From contig CANTUQ010000003.1 in the NCBI GenBank assembly GCA_947683425.1, forward strand, positions 7,351,501 to 7,415,500: a stretch of DNA of 64,000 bases, read 5' to 3'. Origin of the DNA: Excoecaria cochinchinensis (lineage: Eukaryota; Streptophyta; Magnoliopsida; Malpighiales; Euphorbiaceae). Under the pieces are notes generated by a model that was not told the origin of the DNA, did no database searches, and saw nothing but the letters and a program-made list of their open reading frames with translations. Of this stretch, positions 60,969-64,000 are shown piece after piece (the stretch's first letter is position 1; each line of letters starts with the position of its first letter). A program made the position numbers and the translations under genes.

Positions 60969-62423
60969 TTATGGGCTTAAACAAGAGTTTGAAAAAATAT
61001 TGTAGCAGTCATCTTCGTTATCATCACGCAAGTCAACTATGGGCTCAGAGCCTGAGGAAGAGCCTGATTTTGAGGGGCCTAAAGAAGCTTTTGAAGATGA
61101 GGCCTTATTTTGGAGGAGTTGGGTCATTATCTTAAAGTATTCTTCTTCAGTTTTTGCTGCCGCCAGTTGGGTCAGAGCAAAGGACTTATAGGCCAAAAAC
61201 TGTGTCATTGCTAGTCCAGGTTGTAGAAGGCCTTAACTTTGGACCTATAAGTTTACGGCTGGTTTTTTGATGGAGTCCGAAATGGAGAATTTTGTCCACC
61301 ATCTGACTTTAAATCTTCAGACCAAGTTAATCTATGCTTGCTACTGATAGTAGTCAAAATACCAGGTTGCTACCTATGGTAAGAAGAACCTTTTTGCAAA
61401 AAGCATTAAAAAATGGAACCTTTTTTCTTGTTAGAAGGTTTGTAAGAGGTTTTAAAAAGGCTGTAGCTTTCCTAGATTTGGGTTTTAGGATTTCAGGAGA
61501 AGCTCCATACAATTTCCACCAATGAGCGAACAAAAAAGGAATTTTGGAAGGCTGCTGTTTAAGGTTGAATTAGAACAACCAAGTGTGAATGAAATTTGTG
61601 TTTTGAAAAAGAAAAGCATTATATCAGGCCTGTTGATAATCCCAGTAGGAATAGGTCCGACAATGGTTATAGGTGGTTTTGAAATCAACGGGAAAAGTTT
61701 TAGGTTGGTGAAGGTTTTGTCCCGACTCGAGAGGAGAGAGAACTTTATGGATTTTTCCCATTGAGTAATTGACTTGTCCGGTTTTAAGATTGTCGACAAT
61801 GGACATAGAACCCGTCAATTCTAAGATTGCCCTATAATAAGGCTGGGGTTTTGTTAAATCCCATGGTTTAAAAAACCAGCCTTTGGGGAAAACTCTTGAA
61901 ATGGCCATTTGAGGGTTTTGAAGATAAAATCCTTCCTCCATGGTCCAAATGTATAAAAATCCATTTTAACAAAATAATTTGAAATGGTTTTTGACTGAGA
62001 CAAAACAATTTCAGAACTATTTTGGGTTAAAACAATTTTTAAAAATTCCTCTTGTGAGGATTTTGAAGAAACAACTCCGAGGTCGGAGGGTTTGACAAGT
62101 ACTCTATCACAAGATGTTTCTTATATAGGTTTTGAAATTTGTTTAGAGGAGGATTTTGAGGATGAAGATCCTTCCTCTTGTTTTGAAATGGTTTGAGGGG
62201 TCTTACCTGTTTGCTGTTCAGTTGGCATTTTGAAAAGGGAGCCAAGTTGTGGCTGTTTGGAAAGAATCTCGATCCATTGTTGGACCTGAGACTGTTTGGC
62301 AAGGGCCTCCTCATCTTCTTCAAAAATTTGGGCCCATAATTTAATTTCTGTGGCAGACGAGGTTGCTACAGGTTTTGAAACTTTCTAGACCTCTTTTCCC
62401 TTTCCTTTGGATTTTCTTGGCAT
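60969..62423 (-). pseudogene. pararetrovirus V second ORF, degraded
   Basis: Begins with an ATG at 62423, one base after the polyprotein stop (TAAAATG), an arrangement that suits termination-reinitiation. The frame starts with a Lys-rich segment and an acidic/Gln-rich stretch, but a TAG occurs at codon 13 and further stops and frame changes follow. Recognisable later blocks are a WFFKPWDLTKPQPYY segment (about 61880-61830), an FAHWWKLYG segment (about 61520-61490), and an acidic C-terminal tail ending at 60969. Similar ORFs follow the polyprotein in florendovirus-like endogenous viruses. The function is unknown to me. Confidence 0.6.
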
Positions 62424-62424
62424 T

Positions 62425-62845
62425 TTAAGTCCTGTTTTGAAGGAACTCTCTGGTTAGAAAATCAGGAATTGAATTTTTATCTCACTTAATAAATTTAATT
62501 TCAAAATCAAATATACAAAGGATAGCTTGCCATCGAGCAAAATTTTATTTTGATGTAATAATTTGAACATCTTTTTGTAAAACCTCCTTGGCAGATTTGC
62601 AATTAATCTGAAGTAAAAACTTCTTATTTAGTAAATCACTTTGGAATTTTGAAATACACATGACAATTGAAAGAATTTCTTTTTTAATTGTAGAATCATT
62701 TTTCTGACAATCATTCCAATGTGCAGATGTGAACAGGACTATGCATTCTTTCCCACTTACACTTTATTTTAAAATGCCTCCATAACCTAAGTCAGATGCA
62801 TCAGTCTCAACTATTTTAGGTGCCAAGGGGTCAGCTAAATGCAAG
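62425..62845 (-). pseudogene. pararetrovirus V RNase H, end of polyprotein
   Basis: RNase H domain with the TDASDLGYGG motif (about 62800-62775) and the terminal PDFLTREFL segment (about 62475-62450), typical of the end of caulimovirid pol. At least three in-frame stops interrupt it (near 62765, 62546 and 62489). Protease and RT, expected just before it, are absent. The sequence jumps directly to the capsid-distal linker at about 62848. Confidence 0.8.
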
Positions 62846-62848
62846 CTT

Positions 62849-63843
62849 TGGAAATTTAGGTTCAAAAGACTTCAAAAGTTTTTCAATGATTTCTTTTTGA
62901 AGTTTTGAATCTTCCACTTGTTTGATAATATCAAGAATTAATTCTTGGTCTTTTGTCAAAACATTTATTGATTTGAAACTAGTGTCCGACTCACTACTAG
63001 AGGAATCAAGGGCAACTAGTTCATCATTCTGAAAAGAATCTTCTATTTCTGATGACTCTGTTTGAGTTTCACTTTTCGTGACTTCAAAGAGGAGTGCTTC
63101 AATCTTTTGAATTGTTTCTTCCTCTACTTGTAATTCATGGAGTTTTTTTTATTGAATCTACAATATTTTGAAATGTCACCAGGTCTGTTACATTTATAAC
63201 AGGTTACCTGTTTTTGAAATTGTGATTTAAAGGGTTGTTTTGAAGATTGCCTTTTCTTGCGAAATTTTTGAGGCCTATAATTCTTATAGAACTCCCCTTT
63301 GTTGGGATTTGAAGAAAATCGTTTGTGAGGCTTTTTGTAAGATTTTGAACAGGATCCTCCACAGGTTTTTTTTTGGTTTTCCATGGATACTTCAAACTGT
63401 TTACAAAATGATCCTAGTTCTTGCCTAGTTTTCTTCATTTCCCATTTTAAATGTTTTTGAAGCTTTAAATCTTGGCAGATTTTTAAATCTTCCTTTTGAG
63501 TGAAGCTAACCAGTTCTCCATAACTTAAATGGTTATAGGGAGTTTGGCTAATACCCCACGTTTCTTTAATTTTGTTCCTAACTCTTTTCCCTAAAAGGGT
63601 AGCAAGACCTGCAAGAAATTTTTCTTTCCAAAAAGGTTGATTGGAATCTTCCCTAAGCATAATCCTAGTTAAGAACGTGTTTTTGTAGTTTTGAAAATCA
63701 AAAAGCTTTTTACACCTAAGGTTTGAAAGCAATTCTGCATTTTTATCTTTTAAATGAGAAGGGTCACTTATGAAGTGTAGACTAATCGTATGGATTAGAG
63801 TTGCTACAGCATCAGGTATGGGATTACTCAACTCATCGAGAAT
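62849..63843 (-). pseudogene. pararetrovirus V capsid region, copy 2
   Basis: Matches copy 1 (about 16766-17743) on the same strand, with an open stretch of about 240 codons (63124-63843). It keeps the first Cys of the zinc finger, but the finger's His is Asp, so both copies have lost the motif by different changes. It carries 9 bp more than copy 1 in one segment near 63570. Homology stops abruptly at about 63843. A second capsid region upstream of RNase H and before another complete leader means that more than one genome unit is integrated head to tail, or that V was rearranged. Confidence 0.8.
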
Positions 63844-64000
63844 AGAGCAGTGTAGCATTGCCATTACTCATTATTGCAATTAATATTATTTTGACTATTG
63901 CCACTATTAATAACATTAACAGTTACATACTTATGTCTTTACCTTAATCTACATATTAAAATAAACTTTATTGTCAGTATTAATACTATCATTATAAATA
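63844..64000. other. unassigned AT-rich sequence
   Basis: After the capsid homology ends, the sequence turns to AT-rich DNA with ATT/TTA triplets, similar in style to the T1 LTR interior. The stretch is too short to assign. Confidence 0.3.

Noticed and set aside
62039..62323. 94-codon minus-strand ORF rich in Asn/Pro/Lys
   Set aside because: It is a shifted frame of the second pararetroviral ORF, which reads more naturally (acidic/Gln-rich) from the ATG at 62423.

Overview
This window looks like repeat-rich heterochromatin from a flowering plant. I see no host gene, tRNA or rRNA. Nearly all of it is nested LTR retrotransposons inserted into a decayed endogenous pararetrovirus (Caulimoviridae). 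The evidence is plant-type Ty3/gypsy Tat-lineage polyproteins with a second RNase H, long LTRs with 5-bp target-site duplications (TSDs), initiator-Met and TGGCGACTCC primer sites, and a pararetroviral capsid/protease/RNase H region. Element names used below are mine.

Layout: V (minus strand) is the pararetroviral substrate, seen at 16139-19526, 57739-57905 and 60346-63843. T1 (plus, Tat lineage, cut by the window start, ends at 16138) interrupts V's protease. D (plus, 4579-13523, TSD AACCG) sits in the 3' UTR of T1. C (minus, 19532-57733, TSD GCAAC/ACAAC) sits in V's leader. E (plus, 23360-30457, TSD TAACC) sits inside C. A (minus, Tat lineage, 30743-55499) sits in the 5' LTR of C. B (minus, non-autonomous Tat type, 41168-52126, TSD GTTAC) sits in A's leader. 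F (minus, 57906-60340, TSD AAGAT) is a solo LTR in V's leader. The deepest stack is V < C < A < B.

There are two retrotransposon classes. T1, A and B are Tat-lineage: LTRs begin TGTAGACACCGGGTCC and end GCGCGTCACA, the PBS resembles TGGCGACTCC..., and the 3' UTR carries tandem repeats that differ in each element. T1 keeps a nearly open pol with one nonsense codon, A is full length but riddled with stops, and B keeps an open gag with almost no pol. C, D and E are gag-only elements, and F is a related solo LTR. Their LTRs are 2.4-3.9 kb, begin TGT(A/C)ACACCC or TGTAATGTCC and end in (G)GTGTTACA or close to it, and the PBS matches initiator tRNA-Met.

The most interesting signal is shared by all seven LTR copies of C, D, E and F. 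Each has a consensus 5' splice site (GTAAGT) about 440-580 bp into the LTR and a YAG|GT acceptor placed directly after two abutting hairpins (CTAAGCG-TTAT-CGCTTAG, then CACGGG-loop-CCCGTG). This suggests a large LTR-embedded leader intron of 1.5-2.8 kb whose acceptor may be controlled by RNA structure. The GC-rich palindromic blocks of D, E and F lie inside the candidate intron.
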